Source: JADJPO01 sp963750395
GTDB taxonomy: Bacteria > Actinomycetota > Actinomycetes > Actinomycetales > Kineosporiaceae
NCBI GenBank assembly: GCA_963750395.1
Contig: CAVVQM010000009.1
Coordinates: forward strand, 186,001 to 250,000
Direction of reading: 5' to 3'
DNA length: 64,000 nucleotides
The position numbers and the translations under genes are program-made. The stretch's first letter is position 1, and each line of letters starts with the position of its first letter. This document shows, in pieces, positions 16,386 through 25,238 of the stretch. A model generated the notes under the pieces. It was not told the DNA's origin, searched no databases, and was given only the letters and a program-made list of their open reading frames with translations.

Positions 16386-17252
16386 TCACCGCGCGGCGAT
16401 CGCCTCGTGCAGAGCGAGCACCCGTCTGGCGGTCTCGACGTGCAGGTTCTCGACCATCCGTCCGTTGTGGACGACGACGCCCCGGCCCGCCGCCATCGCC
16501 TCCTCGAAGGTGGCGATCAGGGTGCGGGCGTCCTCGACGGCCTCGGCCGACGGCGCCCAGACCTCGTTGCACGGCCCGATCTGCTTCGGATGGATCAACG
16601 TCTTGCCGTCGAATCCCATCTGCTCGCCCTGACGGCACTCGGCCAGGAATCCCTCGGCGTCCGAGACGTCGTTGAACACGCCGTCCAGGATGACCTTGCC
16701 CGCGGCGCGGGCACCGAGCAGGCACAGCCCGAGACCGGTCAACAACGGTGCCCGGCCGGGAACGTGCGCCGCGCGCAACTCCTTGGCCAGGTCGTTGGTG
16801 CCCATCACGAGGACGGCGAGACGCTCACTCGCCGAGGCGATCTGCGCGCAGTCCAGCATCGCCGCCGGGGTCTCGACCATCGCCCAGATGACGCTGTGAT
16901 CGGGCGCGCCGGCCTTCTCCAGGGCCTTCTCGATCTCCTGCACGTGGACCGGCGAGGAGACCTTCGGGACGACGATCCCACCGGGACCGGCGGCCGCCGC
17001 CGCGGCGATGTCGTCGGCGAACCACGCGGTGTCCAGACCGTTGACCCTGATGGTCAGTTCCTTGCCGCCGTACTCGCCGGAGCCGACGGCAGCGCAGACC
17101 AGTTCCCGGGCGACCGGTTTCGCGTCCGGGGCGACGGAGTCCTCCAGATCGAGGATCAGCGCGTCGGCGTCCAGGGTCTTCGCCTTCTCCAGAGCCCGCT
17201 CGTTGGCGCCCGGCATGTACAGCACGCTGCGGCGCGGCACCAGATCCGTCAT
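16386..17252 (-). CDS. CitE-like CoA ester lyase/thioesterase (HpcH/HpaI aldolase family)
   Basis: About 288 residues. TIM-barrel lyase of the CitE/malyl-CoA lyase family: opening RRSVLYMPGANERALEKA, LILDLEDSVAPDAK, arginine in ELTIRVNGLDT, MVETPAAMLDCAQIA and GTNDLAKEL with the metal-binding residues, and KTLIHPKQIGPCN. Lies 11 bases downstream of a second, longer family member. In the ethylmalonyl-CoA pathway Mcl1 (malyl-CoA/methylmalyl-CoA lyase) and Mcl2 (malyl-CoA thioesterase) form such a pair, and this shorter gene would be the Mcl2 or CitE-like partner (inference). No ccr, ecm or citrate lyase alpha/gamma genes are in the window. Confidence 0.85.
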   Translation of the reverse strand: MTDLVPRRSVLYMPGANERALEKAKTLDADALILDLEDSVAPDAKPVARELVCAAVGSGEYGGKELTIRVNGLDTAWFADDIAAAAAAGPGGIVVPKVSSPVHVQEIEKALEKAGAPDHSVIWAMVETPAAMLDCAQIASASERLAVLVMGTNDLAKELRAAHVPGRAPLLTGLGLCLLGARAAGKVILDGVFNDVSDAEGFLAECRQGEQMGFDGKTLIHPKQIGPCNEVWAPSAEAVEDARTLIATFEEAMAAGRGVVVHNGRMVENLHVETARRVLALHEAIAAR

Positions 17253-17263
17253 CGTCGTCCCTC

Positions 17264-18334
17264 TCAGTCCTCGAACCCGTAGGCGGCGGCCAGTTCCGGG
17301 TCGCGGGCGGCGAGCGCCCGGGCCAGATCGACCATCACCTGACACTGCTTGCAGGAGGCGTCGTCCTCCATGCGCCCGTCGATCATGACGGCGCCGGTCC
17401 CGTCCCCCATCGCCTCGATCACCCGCACCGCGTGGGCCACCTCGGCGGGCGCCGGCGAGAACACCTTCCTGGCGATCTCGATCTGCACCGGGTGCAGGCT
17501 CCAGGCCCCGACGCACCCGAGCAGGAAGGCGTTGCGGAACTGATCCTCGCAGGCCGTGACGTCCGCGATGTCACCGAATGGGCCGTAATAGGGGTAGATG
17601 CCGTGGGCGGCGCAGGCGTCGACCATGCGCGCGATCGTGTAGTGCCACAGGTCCTGCTGGAAGACCGTGCGTCCGGCGTCGTAGACCGGGCTGCCGTCGG
17701 CACCGGCCGGCGGGTCCTCGCGGACCAGGTAGCCCGGGTGGCCGCCGCCGACCCGGGTGGTCTTCATCCGGCGGTTGGCGGCCAGGTCGGCCGGCCCGAG
17801 CGAGAGGCCCTGCATCCGCGGACTGGCCCCGCAGATCTCCTCGACGTTGGCCACCCCGCGCGCGGTCTCCAGGATGGCGTGGATCAGGATCGGGCGGGTG
17901 AGCCGGGCGCCGGCCTCGAGCTGGGCCAGCAGCCGGTCGACGTAGTGGATGTCCTCGGCGCCCTCCACCTTGGGCACCATCACGACATCGAGCCGGTCGC
18001 CGATGGCCGGGATCAGCGTGGTGAGGTCCTCCAGCACCCAGGGCGAGTCGAGGGCGTTGATCCGGGTCCACAGCTGGGTCTGCCCGAAGTCGGTGGCACG
18101 GGCGATCTCGACCAGTCCGGCCCGGGCGGCCTCCTTGTTCTCCGCCTTGACCGCGTCCTCGAGGTTGCCGAGCAGGACGTCGACCTGGCTGGCCATCTTC
18201 GGCACCTTGGCGGCCATCCGGGCGTTCGACGGGTCGAAGAAGTGGATCATCCGGGAGGGCCGGAACGGGATCTCCCGCAGCGGCGTGGGAGCACCGACCG
18301 CCAGCGGCCGGTAGAAGTCCTTGGCTGGGCGCAT
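17264..18334 (-). CDS. Malyl-CoA lyase-like HpcH/HpaI aldolase
   Basis: About 356 residues. Longer family member: FRPSRMIHFFDPSNARMAAK in place of the usual phosphate-binding start, LLGNLEDAVKAENKEAARAG, arginine in LWTRINALDSPW, MVPKVEGAEDIHYVDRLL, ILETARGVANVEEICGASPR and LSLGPADLAANRRMKTTRVG, then HPVQIEIARKVFSP. The layout with GDRLDVVMVPKV and the extended C-terminal half resembles L-malyl-CoA/beta-methylmalyl-CoA lyase more than CitE. Forms an operon with the shorter paralogue. Upstream is a promoter gap of about 250 bases shared with a divergent lipoprotein gene. Confidence 0.85.
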   Translation of the reverse strand: MRPAKDFYRPLAVGAPTPLREIPFRPSRMIHFFDPSNARMAAKVPKMASQVDVLLGNLEDAVKAENKEAARAGLVEIARATDFGQTQLWTRINALDSPWVLEDLTTLIPAIGDRLDVVMVPKVEGAEDIHYVDRLLAQLEAGARLTRPILIHAILETARGVANVEEICGASPRMQGLSLGPADLAANRRMKTTRVGGGHPGYLVREDPPAGADGSPVYDAGRTVFQQDLWHYTIARMVDACAAHGIYPYYGPFGDIADVTACEDQFRNAFLLGCVGAWSLHPVQIEIARKVFSPAPAEVAHAVRVIEAMGDGTGAVMIDGRMEDDASCKQCQVMVDLARALAARDPELAAAYGFED

Positions 18335-18582
18335 GGCCGCCAGCCTAGGGTGGGCGCCGGCGCACCAGAGGTCGCGCGAATCACACCACGACCGCTCGTC
18401 CCCTCCTCGATCATCCGCGGCACGGTGGGTTCCGGGGTCACAGCACGTGACGAGACTGCGCGATGATCATCGCTACCCGTACCCCCGCGTGGCGGCATCG
18501 CGTTTGCTCACCGTCGTGGTTACCGTGGGTTTGGTGGCGGCACGGCACATGGTCGTGTCTCTGAGTGACGATCGGACTAGCG

Positions 18583-19086
18583 ATGCCAGGGCTCTCCCCC
18601 GCCCGCTCGTGGACTCGCGTACCCGCCTGCGCGGCGGTGGCGCTCGTCGCCGTGACGTCGCTGTCGGGCTGCAAGGGGATCGACAAGTCCCAGTGGCGCG
18701 ACATCAGCCTGCCGAGCATCGACACGAGCACCAGCACCAGCACTGCCGCCCGCGGCAGCACGGTGGGCCAGCAGAACCAGCAGGTCGACCCCTCGGACGA
18801 CTCCGGAGTGATCGGTGGCGCACCGCGCGGCCACCGACGTTCCTCCACGGACACCGTCGCGGTCGCCACCGACCCGACCACCTGTTGGGTCCTGGTCGTC
18901 GACGGCGACTACAACCGTGGCTGTGGCAACACCACGGTCGACGACATGTATGGCACCAGCGCCGGCCGGGTCACCAAGCTGAGCGGCGGTGCACCGATCC
19001 TGCTCACCCTGAGGAACAGCACCGGGCACACGATCTCCAGCGGCCAGGTCGTCAGCGACGACCACTACGTGACCGTGCTCGGCTGA
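18583..19086 (+). CDS. Secreted lipoprotein of unknown function
   Basis: About 167 residues. N-terminal signal with arginines, hydrophobic CAAVALVAVTS and a lipobox LSGC, so it should be lipid-anchored outside the membrane. Then a short Ser/Thr-rich linker (SIDTSTSTSTAARGS) and a C-terminal domain with CWVLVVDGDYNRGCGN, likely a disulfide, ending VVSDDHYVTVLG. I do not recognise the family. The start could also be a GTG at 18565; neither has a clear ribosome site. It precedes a two-component system by about 115 bases and may be sensed or controlled by it, but this is only suggested by position. Confidence 0.75.
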   Translation: MPGLSPARSWTRVPACAAVALVAVTSLSGCKGIDKSQWRDISLPSIDTSTSTSTAARGSTVGQQNQQVDPSDDSGVIGGAPRGHRRSSTDTVAVATDPTTCWVLVVDGDYNRGCGNTTVDDMYGTSAGRVTKLSGGAPILLTLRNSTGHTISSGQVVSDDHYVTVLG

Positions 19087-19201
19087 CCCGGCTCGACCGC
19101 GGGCCCTCCTGGGCCGCCACGCCGCCATCGCGTTCCCCCGGTCAGGGGTACGGAGAGTGCGCATTGCCCATTTCAGGGCTACACGGGATACCGTCCTGCG
19201 C

Positions 19202-19888
19202 GTGGCTGTGATTCTGCTCGTGGAGGACGACGCCGGGATTCGCTCGGCGCTCACCCGCGCGTTGACTGAGCGTGGCCATGCCGTGACGTGGCAGCCTGCC
19301 GGGCTGCCGGGCCTGCAGGCCGTCATCGACGAACGACCCGACGTGGTCCTGCTCGACCTCGGCCTGCCCGACGTGGACGGCGCCCAGGTGCTGACCATGA
19401 TGCGCGCGGTGAGCGACGTCCCGGTGATCGTGGTGACCGCCCGGGAGGACGACGCCGACGTCGTCAAGGCTCTGGACGCCGGGGCGGACGACTACGTCGC
19501 CAAGCCCTTCGGCGCCGACCATCTCGAGGCCCGCATCCGCGCCGTCCTGCGCCGCAGCGCGGGCCAGCGCAGCGAGGGACCGATCACCGTCGGTGACCTG
19601 GTCGTCGACCCCCGCACCCGATCGGCCAGTCTGGCCGGACGCCCGCTGGAGCTGTCCCGCAAGGAGTTCGATCTGCTCTACGCGCTCGCCCAGCGCACCG
19701 GCGAGGTGGTCAGCAAACGCGAGCTGCTCGCCGAGGTGTGGCGTCAGCCCTACGGAGGCGGCGACCGGACCGTGGATGTCCACCTGTCCTGGCTGCGCCG
19801 CAAGCTCGGAGAGACCGCGGCCGAGCCGAGGTACCTGCACAGCACCCGCGGCGTGGGGGTCCGCCTGGCTGCTCCGGGCAGCGAGTGA
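19202..19888 (+). CDS. OmpR/PhoB-type response regulator
   Basis: About 228 residues. Receiver domain with the acidic pair in LVEDDAGIRSALTRAL, phospho-acceptor aspartate in VVLLDLGLPDVDG, threonine in VIVVTARED and lysine in DDYVAKPFGADHLEARI. C-terminal winged-helix: LELSRKEFDLLYALAQRTGE, RTVDVHLSWLRRKLGE and the final TRGVGVRL. The GTG at 19202 gives the standard VAVILLVEDD start; the open frame extends 15 codons upstream without family similarity. Followed 11 bases later by its histidine kinase. Confidence 0.93.
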   Translation: MAVILLVEDDAGIRSALTRALTERGHAVTWQPAGLPGLQAVIDERPDVVLLDLGLPDVDGAQVLTMMRAVSDVPVIVVTAREDDADVVKALDAGADDYVAKPFGADHLEARIRAVLRRSAGQRSEGPITVGDLVVDPRTRSASLAGRPLELSRKEFDLLYALAQRTGEVVSKRELLAEVWRQPYGGGDRTVDVHLSWLRRKLGETAAEPRYLHSTRGVGVRLAAPGSE

Positions 19889-19899
19889 GGTAGCGGCCG

Positions 19900-21192
19900 G
19901 TGCGTCGTCGCCTCGCCGTCCTCGTCGCCGCCACCACGTCGGCGGTCGTCATCGCCTTCCTGTTCCCGCTGTCGCTGATGCTCCGCTCCCTCGCCGAGGA
20001 ACGGGTGCTGGCCGGATCCGCCGAGCGCGCCAACCTGGTCCTGTCGATCGCCGCCGCCTCTGCTCCGGACGCCCTGGACGACAACCTGACCACCTACTTC
20101 GAGCACACCGAGCAGCCCCCGGGCACGATCACCACCCTCTATCTGCCGATCGGCGCGGTCTACGGCCGGCCGGTGCTGGACGATCCGGGGGTCACCCAGG
20201 CGCGCACCACCGGGCGGTCCTCCCGCCGGAGCGTGGACGGCGGGATGGTCACCTACCGGGTCGCCAGTGCCCAGGGTGGCGTCTTCGTCGCCCGCGACGA
20301 GGTGGACGACGCGAATCTGCACCGCGGGGTGCTGCGCTCCACGCTGATCGTGGCCGGACTGGGCATCGTGCTGCTCGGCCTGGCGGTGGTGTCGGCCGAC
20401 CGGCTCGCCCGCCGGATCAGCGAACCCCTGCAGGAGGTGGTCGACGCCGCCGAGGCGATGCGCGAGGGCAGCCTCGATCTGCGGGTCACCGAGACCGGGA
20501 TGCCCGAGGTGGTCACCCTGGCCCGTGCGCTGAACCGGCTGGCCGAACGGGTCGGGCGGCTGCTGGCCGCGGAGCGCAACGCCGTGGCCGACCTGTCCCA
20601 CCGGTTGCGCACCCCGGTCACCGCTCTGCGTCTTGACACAGAGATGATTTCCGATCCGGACGTCGGTGAGCGGCTGCGAACCCACATCACCCAACTCGAG
20701 CGCACCGTCGACGCGATCGTGCACGATGCGCGCCGGACCAGCCGGACCGACGCCGTGGGCGCCTGCGACGCGGCGAAGGTGGTGCGCGAGCGGGTGGACT
20801 TCTGGTCGGCACTGGCCGAGGAGCAGGGCCGACCGCTGCGCACCGCGGTACCGGATCGGCCGCTGATGGCCAAGGTCGCCGCCGGCGACCTCACCGATGT
20901 GGTGGACGTCCTGCTCGACAACGTCTTCGCCCACACCGAGGACGGCGTGCCGATCGAGGTCTGGGTGGTGCCCAGGGCCGACGGGGCGATCGTGCTGACC
21001 GTCGAGGACGGCGGTCCCGGGCTCCCGGCGGGGGACATCGTCTCCCGGGGCAGCTCCGGCGCCGGATCCAGCGGCCTGGGCCTGGACATCGCCCGGCGGG
21101 CCGCGATGGCCTCCGGCGGCTGGCTCGAACTGGGCCAGTCCCGCCTCGGCGGCGCCCTGGTGCGGGTGGTCCTCGGAGCGGCCGCCGAGTAG
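19900..21192 (+). CDS. Sensor histidine kinase
   Basis: About 430 residues. Membrane sensor: first helix at residues 5-25 (LAVLVAATTSAVVIAFLFPL), extracytoplasmic segment of roughly 125 residues, second helix (STLIVAGLGIVLLGLAVV), HAMP-like linker, H-box with the phospho-accepting histidine in VADLSHRLRTPVTALRLD, N-box VVDVLLDNVFAHTEDG, G1 VEDGGPGLP and G2 GSSGLGLDIARRAA. DLSHRLRTP is a common variant of the SHELRTP box in actinobacterial kinases. Start is a GTG. Cotranscribed with the response regulator; signal unknown. Downstream electron-transfer genes are candidate targets. Confidence 0.92.
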   Translation: MRRRLAVLVAATTSAVVIAFLFPLSLMLRSLAEERVLAGSAERANLVLSIAAASAPDALDDNLTTYFEHTEQPPGTITTLYLPIGAVYGRPVLDDPGVTQARTTGRSSRRSVDGGMVTYRVASAQGGVFVARDEVDDANLHRGVLRSTLIVAGLGIVLLGLAVVSADRLARRISEPLQEVVDAAEAMREGSLDLRVTETGMPEVVTLARALNRLAERVGRLLAAERNAVADLSHRLRTPVTALRLDTEMISDPDVGERLRTHITQLERTVDAIVHDARRTSRTDAVGACDAAKVVRERVDFWSALAEEQGRPLRTAVPDRPLMAKVAAGDLTDVVDVLLDNVFAHTEDGVPIEVWVVPRADGAIVLTVEDGGPGLPAGDIVSRGSSGAGSSGLGLDIARRAAMASGGWLELGQSRLGGALVRVVLGAAAE

Positions 21193-21267
21193 GGCGGACG
21201 ACGCCCAGGGCCGCCCCAGGGGGCGCTAGTAGGGGCCGAACATGGTTGAGGTTGGTTTGACCGGACA

Positions 21268-21888
21268 ATGAGCGTGCCTTCACGGCGGTCGACCCAGACT
21301 CACCGGGTGCCTCACTCGAATCGTCATGCCCAGCACCGCCTCACCCCCCGCGATCGCGATCGGACCCGCCGTCTGGTGACCATGATCACCGGCGGCATCA
21401 CGCTCGGAACGGCCGCCGCGGTCGGCGCCACGATGGGCCTGGCCGCCGAGGCCACCGCGCAGCGCGACGCCGAGCGGGCCGCCCTGCAGACCCAGCAGGC
21501 CCTGGAGGCCCAGCAGTCCCTGGCCATGGCCCCGGGGGCGGACCAGGTCGAGATGGTCGACCCGACCCCGACGACGAGCGCCTCGAAGACACCGGCGTCG
21601 GCGTCTGCCAGGAAGAGTCCTGCAACGAGCAGATCCACCCGGGCGAGGACCACCAAGACCACCAGCACCAAGACCACCACGAGCACCAAGGCCACCAGCA
21701 CCAAGGCGACCAGCACCAAGGCCGCCGGCGCCACGGCGGCCAAGCCCACGAGCAGCACGACGAAAGCCACCTCGGCGCCGGCCCCCACCACCAGCACGGC
21801 GACCCAGGCCCCCACCAAGACCGCCACCCAGGAGCCGGCGCCACCGACCACCTCGGAGCCGGCACCGGCACCGACGAGCGGTTCCTGA
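21268..21888 (+). CDS. Thr/Lys/Ala-rich secreted or membrane-anchored protein
   Basis: About 206 residues. A basic N-terminus is followed by one hydrophobic segment (MITGGITLGTAAAVGATMGLAA), a Gln/Ala-rich stretch and a long low-complexity tail built on 15-base DNA repeats reading (TSTKA)n, then Pro/Thr-rich sequence. Tail chemistry suggests a wall-spanning linker or a glycosylated stalk. It lies nine bases before the flavin transferase gene. It lacks the Asp-x-x-(S/T)-x-Ala-Thr type acceptor motif of FMN-binding domains, so I do not call it the flavinylation target. Start uncertain (ATG 21268 or GTG 21307). Confidence 0.65.
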   Translation: MSVPSRRSTQTHRVPHSNRHAQHRLTPRDRDRTRRLVTMITGGITLGTAAAVGATMGLAAEATAQRDAERAALQTQQALEAQQSLAMAPGADQVEMVDPTPTTSASKTPASASARKSPATSRSTRARTTKTTSTKTTTSTKATSTKATSTKAAGATAAKPTSSTTKATSAPAPTTSTATQAPTKTATQEPAPPTTSEPAPAPTSGS

Positions 21889-21896
21889 CGCTGGTC

Positions 21897-22877
21897 GTGG
21901 ACACCGGATACGCCCACGCGACCTGGACGGCGTGGAGCACGTACGTCTTTCTCGGCGTCTCCGAGGCACCGGCGCTGACCGCCGCACGCGACCTGACCGA
22001 GCGCCTCATGGCCGAACTCGACATGGCGATCAGCAGATTCCGCGACGACTCCGACCTGATGCTCGCCAACGCGCGGTCCGGGCGCTGGACCGACGTCGGC
22101 GACTGGCTGGTGGAGGCCACCGCGATCGCCCTGGCCGCCGCGCGGGACAGCGGCGGCCTGGTCGACCCGACCCTGGGCCGGCACCTCGCCGCCCTGGGGT
22201 ACGACGACGACCTCGACGCCGTCCGCGGCCGGGGCGACGCCCCGCCCCGCGACCCCGACCCCGCGGACCTGCCCGCCCTCCCGCCGCCGACCGCGGCCTG
22301 GAGACGGGTGCGCACCGAACCCGGCCGGGTCCTGGTGCCGGCGGGCAGCGCCCTCGACCTGGGCGCGACCGGCAAGGCGTTCGCCGCCGACCGGATCGCC
22401 GCCGCCGTCGCAGACCGGGTCGGGACGGACTGCATCCTGAGCCTCGGCGGTGACGTCGCGACCGCGGCCCGACCCGGCAGCACCGCCGAGCATCCCTGGC
22501 GGATCGCGGTCAGCGAGCGCCCGCGCGAGCCCGTCTGCCAAGTGATCACCGTGCCGCGAGGGGGCGTCGCGACGTCCACCGTCATGCATCGAACGTGGAC
22601 ACGGGACGGACGCACCCTGCATCACCTGCTCGATCCGGCGACCGGCCTGCCGGTTCGGCGGACCTGGCGCACCGCGACGGTGCGTGCGCAGACCTGCGTG
22701 GCCGCGAACACCGCCTCGACCGCGGCGCTCGTGCTCGGCGAGGGGGCCGAGGACTGGCTCACCGCCCGCGCTCTGGACGCCCGCCTGGTCGACCGCCGGG
22801 GTAGCGTGGTCACCGTCGGGGACTGGCCCGAGGACGTGCCGGCGACATCGCCGAATCGTGCTGAGGAAGTCGCCTGA
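21897..22877 (+). CDS. apbE: FAD:protein FMN transferase (ApbE family)
   Basis: About 326 residues. ApbE enzymes attach FMN from FAD to Ser/Thr of exported redox proteins. Motifs: DMAISRFRDDSDLMLANARS, SGGLVDPTLGRHLAALGYD, LDLGATGKAFAADRIA, ILSLGGDVATA, and the C-terminal LHHLLDPATGLPV with the metal-binding aspartate. There is no obvious signal peptide with the GTG start at 21897, as is often the case for cytoplasm-facing or Tat-independent actinobacterial ApbEs. It is followed by a ferric-reductase-like membrane protein with a one-base start/stop overlap. No FMN-binding-domain protein is present nearby. Confidence 0.9.
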   Translation: MDTGYAHATWTAWSTYVFLGVSEAPALTAARDLTERLMAELDMAISRFRDDSDLMLANARSGRWTDVGDWLVEATAIALAAARDSGGLVDPTLGRHLAALGYDDDLDAVRGRGDAPPRDPDPADLPALPPPTAAWRRVRTEPGRVLVPAGSALDLGATGKAFAADRIAAAVADRVGTDCILSLGGDVATAARPGSTAEHPWRIAVSERPREPVCQVITVPRGGVATSTVMHRTWTRDGRTLHHLLDPATGLPVRRTWRTATVRAQTCVAANTASTAALVLGEGAEDWLTARALDARLVDRRGSVVTVGDWPEDVPATSPNRAEEVA

Positions 22878-23435
22878 TGCTGCTCTGGTTGGCCAACCGC
22901 GGGACGGGTGTCGTGCTGGTCGCCGTCCTGACATTCGCCACGGTCCTCGGGGTGCTTGTCCACCGCCCGGGCCGGGTCGCGCCGCTGGCCGCGGTTCGCC
23001 ACCCAGAGACTCCACCGGGACATCTCGCTGCTGGCGACCCTGCTGCTGGTGGTGCACGCGGCGGCGGCGGTCGTCGACGAGTTCGTCGATCTGCGCTGGT
23101 ACCACGTGCTGGTGCCGATCGGCGGCGAGTACGTCGCCAAGGAGCGGCTGCCCCTGGTCCTGTCCGCCCTCGCCACGGTGTGCTGGGCGCTGGTCGTGTC
23201 CACCAGCCTGGTGCGCAGCAGGATCCCGGCACGGATGTGGCGACCGATCCATCTGCTCGCCTACGCGGCCTGGGCCCTCGGCGTGGTGCACGGCCTACTG
23301 ATCGGCACGGACGCCCGGACCTGGTGGGGCCTGGGCGTCAATCTGGCCAGCGCGGCGGTGGTCGCCCTCGCGGTCCTCGTCCGGTTGGCGACCCTGCGCG
23401 CGGAACGCCGCGCGAGGCGGTCCAGCACGCGATGA
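22877..23435 (+). pseudogene. Ferric-reductase-like heme b membrane protein, one frameshift
   Basis: Two frames make one protein of about 185 residues. The first frame gives MLLWLANRGTGVVLVAVLTF and ATVLGVL, then a one-base insertion at about 22955-22957 (CTTGTCC for CTGTCC) shifts into STARAGSRRWPRFATQRLHR. Downstream helices include ISLLATLLLVVHAAAAVVDE, RIPARMWRPIHLLAYAAWAL and VVHGLLIG, with histidines spaced as in ferric-reductase transmembrane domains that bind heme b. In this position it should pass electrons across the membrane between the NuoF-like protein and an extracytosolic acceptor. Frame loss may be a sequence error (see finding). Confidence 0.85.
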
Positions 23436-23442
23436 CCGGCGC

Positions 23443-24700
23443 ATGACGGCCCCGCAGGACACCCGGACCCGCGCGGGCCTTCCGGCGCCCCGCGCCGTGC
23501 CGGCCGGCAGCGCCGGCGCGGTCGGGGTGATCCCCGGGCCCCGTCTGTTGTCGGGGGTCACCGACGGACCGGGCATCGCCGCCCACCGCGCCCGTTGGCC
23601 GCAGCCGGCGCGTCGGTCTGCCGATGAGCTCGTCGCGCTGACGGCGGCGCGCAGGCTGCGCGGCCGCGGCGGGGCGGGCTTCCCCTTCTCCCGCAAGCTG
23701 TCCACCGCCGCTGGCCTCCGGGCCGGCGCCGGACCGTCGTGGTGAACGCGGCGGAGGGTGAACCGGGCAGTGCCAAGGACAGCGCGCTCATGCTCACCGC
23801 TCCGCATCTGGTGCTGGACGGGGCGGAGCTGGTCGGCCCAGGCTCTGGGCACCGGTGAGGTCGCACGTCGTGCTGGCCACGAGCGGCGCGGCCTGCTCGC
23901 CCCGGTCCGTGATGGCCGCGATCGCCGAGCGGGCCGGGCCGGTCGGGCTTCACCGCCGACCCGACCCAGCGGCGGCTTCGTCGGCGGTCAGGCCCGCGCC
24001 GTGGTCGAACTGCTCTCCGGACGTGCGAACCTCCCGGTGACCTCCTGGGCGCCGGAGGCGGTCAGCGGCGTGCCAGAACCGGCCGACCCTGCTGTCGAAC
24101 GCGGAGACGTTCGCCCAGGTCGCGGTACTGGCCGCGCTCGGGCCGCAGGAGTACGCCCGGTACGGCACCGCCGGTGAACCCGGCACCACGCTGCTCACCC
24201 TCGGTGGGGACGGCCCCACGGGGGTCGTCGTCGAGGTGCCGTTCGGGACGGGTCTGGCGGACGTGCTGGCGGCGTGCGGTTTCGCCACCGACGGGCCCAC
24301 GCTGGTGGGCGGCTACCACGGGACCTGGTTGACGCCGGAGCAGGTGAGCGGGCACCTGGTGAGCCACGCCGACCTGGCCCGCAGCCAGGCCACGCTCGGC
24401 GCCGGCGTGGTGCTGCCGACGACCGCCGGCGCCTGCCCGGTGCAGCTGACCTCGCAGGTGGTCGCCTATCTGGCCGGCGAACGGGCCGGCCGGTGCGGGC
24501 CCTGCACCAACGGATTACCGGCGCTCGCCGACGCCTGTGCCGCCCTGGCCGCCGGACACGCCTCGGAGCGGACCTGGACCGTCTCGACGAGCTGGTCGGC
24601 CTGCTGCCCGGGCGCGGCGCCTGCGCACACCCGGACGGCGACGGTCCGGCTGGTCCGTTCGCTGCTGCGTGCCTTCCCCGCCGAGGTCGCGACCACCTGA
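23443..24700 (+). pseudogene. NuoF-like SLBB flavoprotein, multiply frameshifted
   Basis: Reading across frames recovers one continuous NuoF/RnfC-like protein: FMN-binding LRGRGGAGFPFSRKL, VVVNAAEGEPGSAKDSALML, LVLDGAELV-AQALGTGEV, a FVGGQARAVVELLSGRANLP block, NRPTLLSNAETFAQVAVLAA, YARYGTAGEPGTTLLTLGGD and the iron-sulfur motif ERAGRCGPCTNGLPALADAC. About eight single-base frameshifts are needed (near 23738, 23833, 23866, 23947, 23972, 24078, 24576 and 24635), six of them insertions. Such proteins oxidise NAD(P)H and reduce ferredoxin or a membrane partner. The ferredoxin and ferric-reductase-like genes on either side support that role. Confidence 0.82.
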
Positions 24701-24795
24701 CCGGGCCGTGCTTCGATCGGCAGGCCCGCTCCCGACGCCTTCTGGAGCCGGCGGACCTCGATGAGCTGGACCCGGTCGATGAGCTGGACCCGGGC

Positions 24796-25117
24796 ATGAG
24801 CGAGCGACCGCCGACCCCGGCCGGATCACCGCGCTGGTGCCCCGGATCGAGCAGACCGGGTCGATCCCGGACCTGGGGGTCAGCCGCCCGCCCGGCGCCG
24901 GCGGCGCGCCCGCAAGACGCTGCGCGTGGACTGGCCGAGCTGCAAGGCCCACGGGCTGTGCCACGAACTGCTCCCGGAGCTGATCGGGTTGGACGAGTGG
25001 GGATACCCGGTGGTGGCCGCCTCCGGCGTCCCCTCAGCCCGCATGGACGACGCGAAGCGCGCGGTGGCCGCCTGCCCCACCCTGGCGCTGCGTCTGGTGG
25101 ACCCACCCGGGCGCTGA
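24796..25117 (+). pseudogene. Small ferredoxin, N-terminus frameshifted
   Basis: The C-terminal frame (24926-25117) reads VDWPSCKAHGLCHELLPELI, then GLDEWGYPVV and AVAACPTLALRLVD. The CxxHGxC and CP motifs and the length are those of actinobacterial single-cluster ferredoxins. The preceding 120 bases encode ITALVPRIEQTGSIPDLGVS in a different frame, so at least one frameshift breaks the N-terminus. An 18-base tandem repeat (GATGAGCTGGACCCGG at 24760 and 24778) lies just upstream. Likely electron carrier for the NuoF-like protein. Confidence 0.75.
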
Positions 25118-25156
25118 GCCCCGCGCGCGTCGGCGGCCGGTGCTCCACCGCCCCAA

Positions 25157-25173
25157 TTGCGAGCCCGTCGCAA
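25157..25173. promoter_or_regulatory. Palindromic operator-like site upstream of cbiM
   Basis: TTGCGA-GCCCG-TCGCAA is a perfect inverted repeat (six-base arms, five-base spacer) 66 bases upstream of the cbiM ATG. No cobalamin riboswitch is visible in this gap. The symmetry and spacing recall sites of Fur-family nickel or zinc sensors, so a metal-dependent repressor of cbiMNQO is plausible. A TTAGGTT half-site like those of DtxR/IdeR proteins lies next to it at 25179-25185. Confidence 0.55.
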
Positions 25174-25238
25174 CAGGGTTAGGTTCGCCGTAGTCCGCGA
25201 CCTCGGTCGCCCACCCACCGCCGAGGGGGTCCAGACCC

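Noticed and set aside
14674..16632. 652-codon frame antisense to the two hutF genes
   Set aside because: Low-complexity His/Gly/Arg content caused by the tandem duplication read backwards.
21324..23291. 655-codon frame antisense to the Thr-rich, apbE and ferric-reductase genes
   Set aside because: Val/Leu-rich tail is the complement of the TSTKA repeat; no domain recognised.
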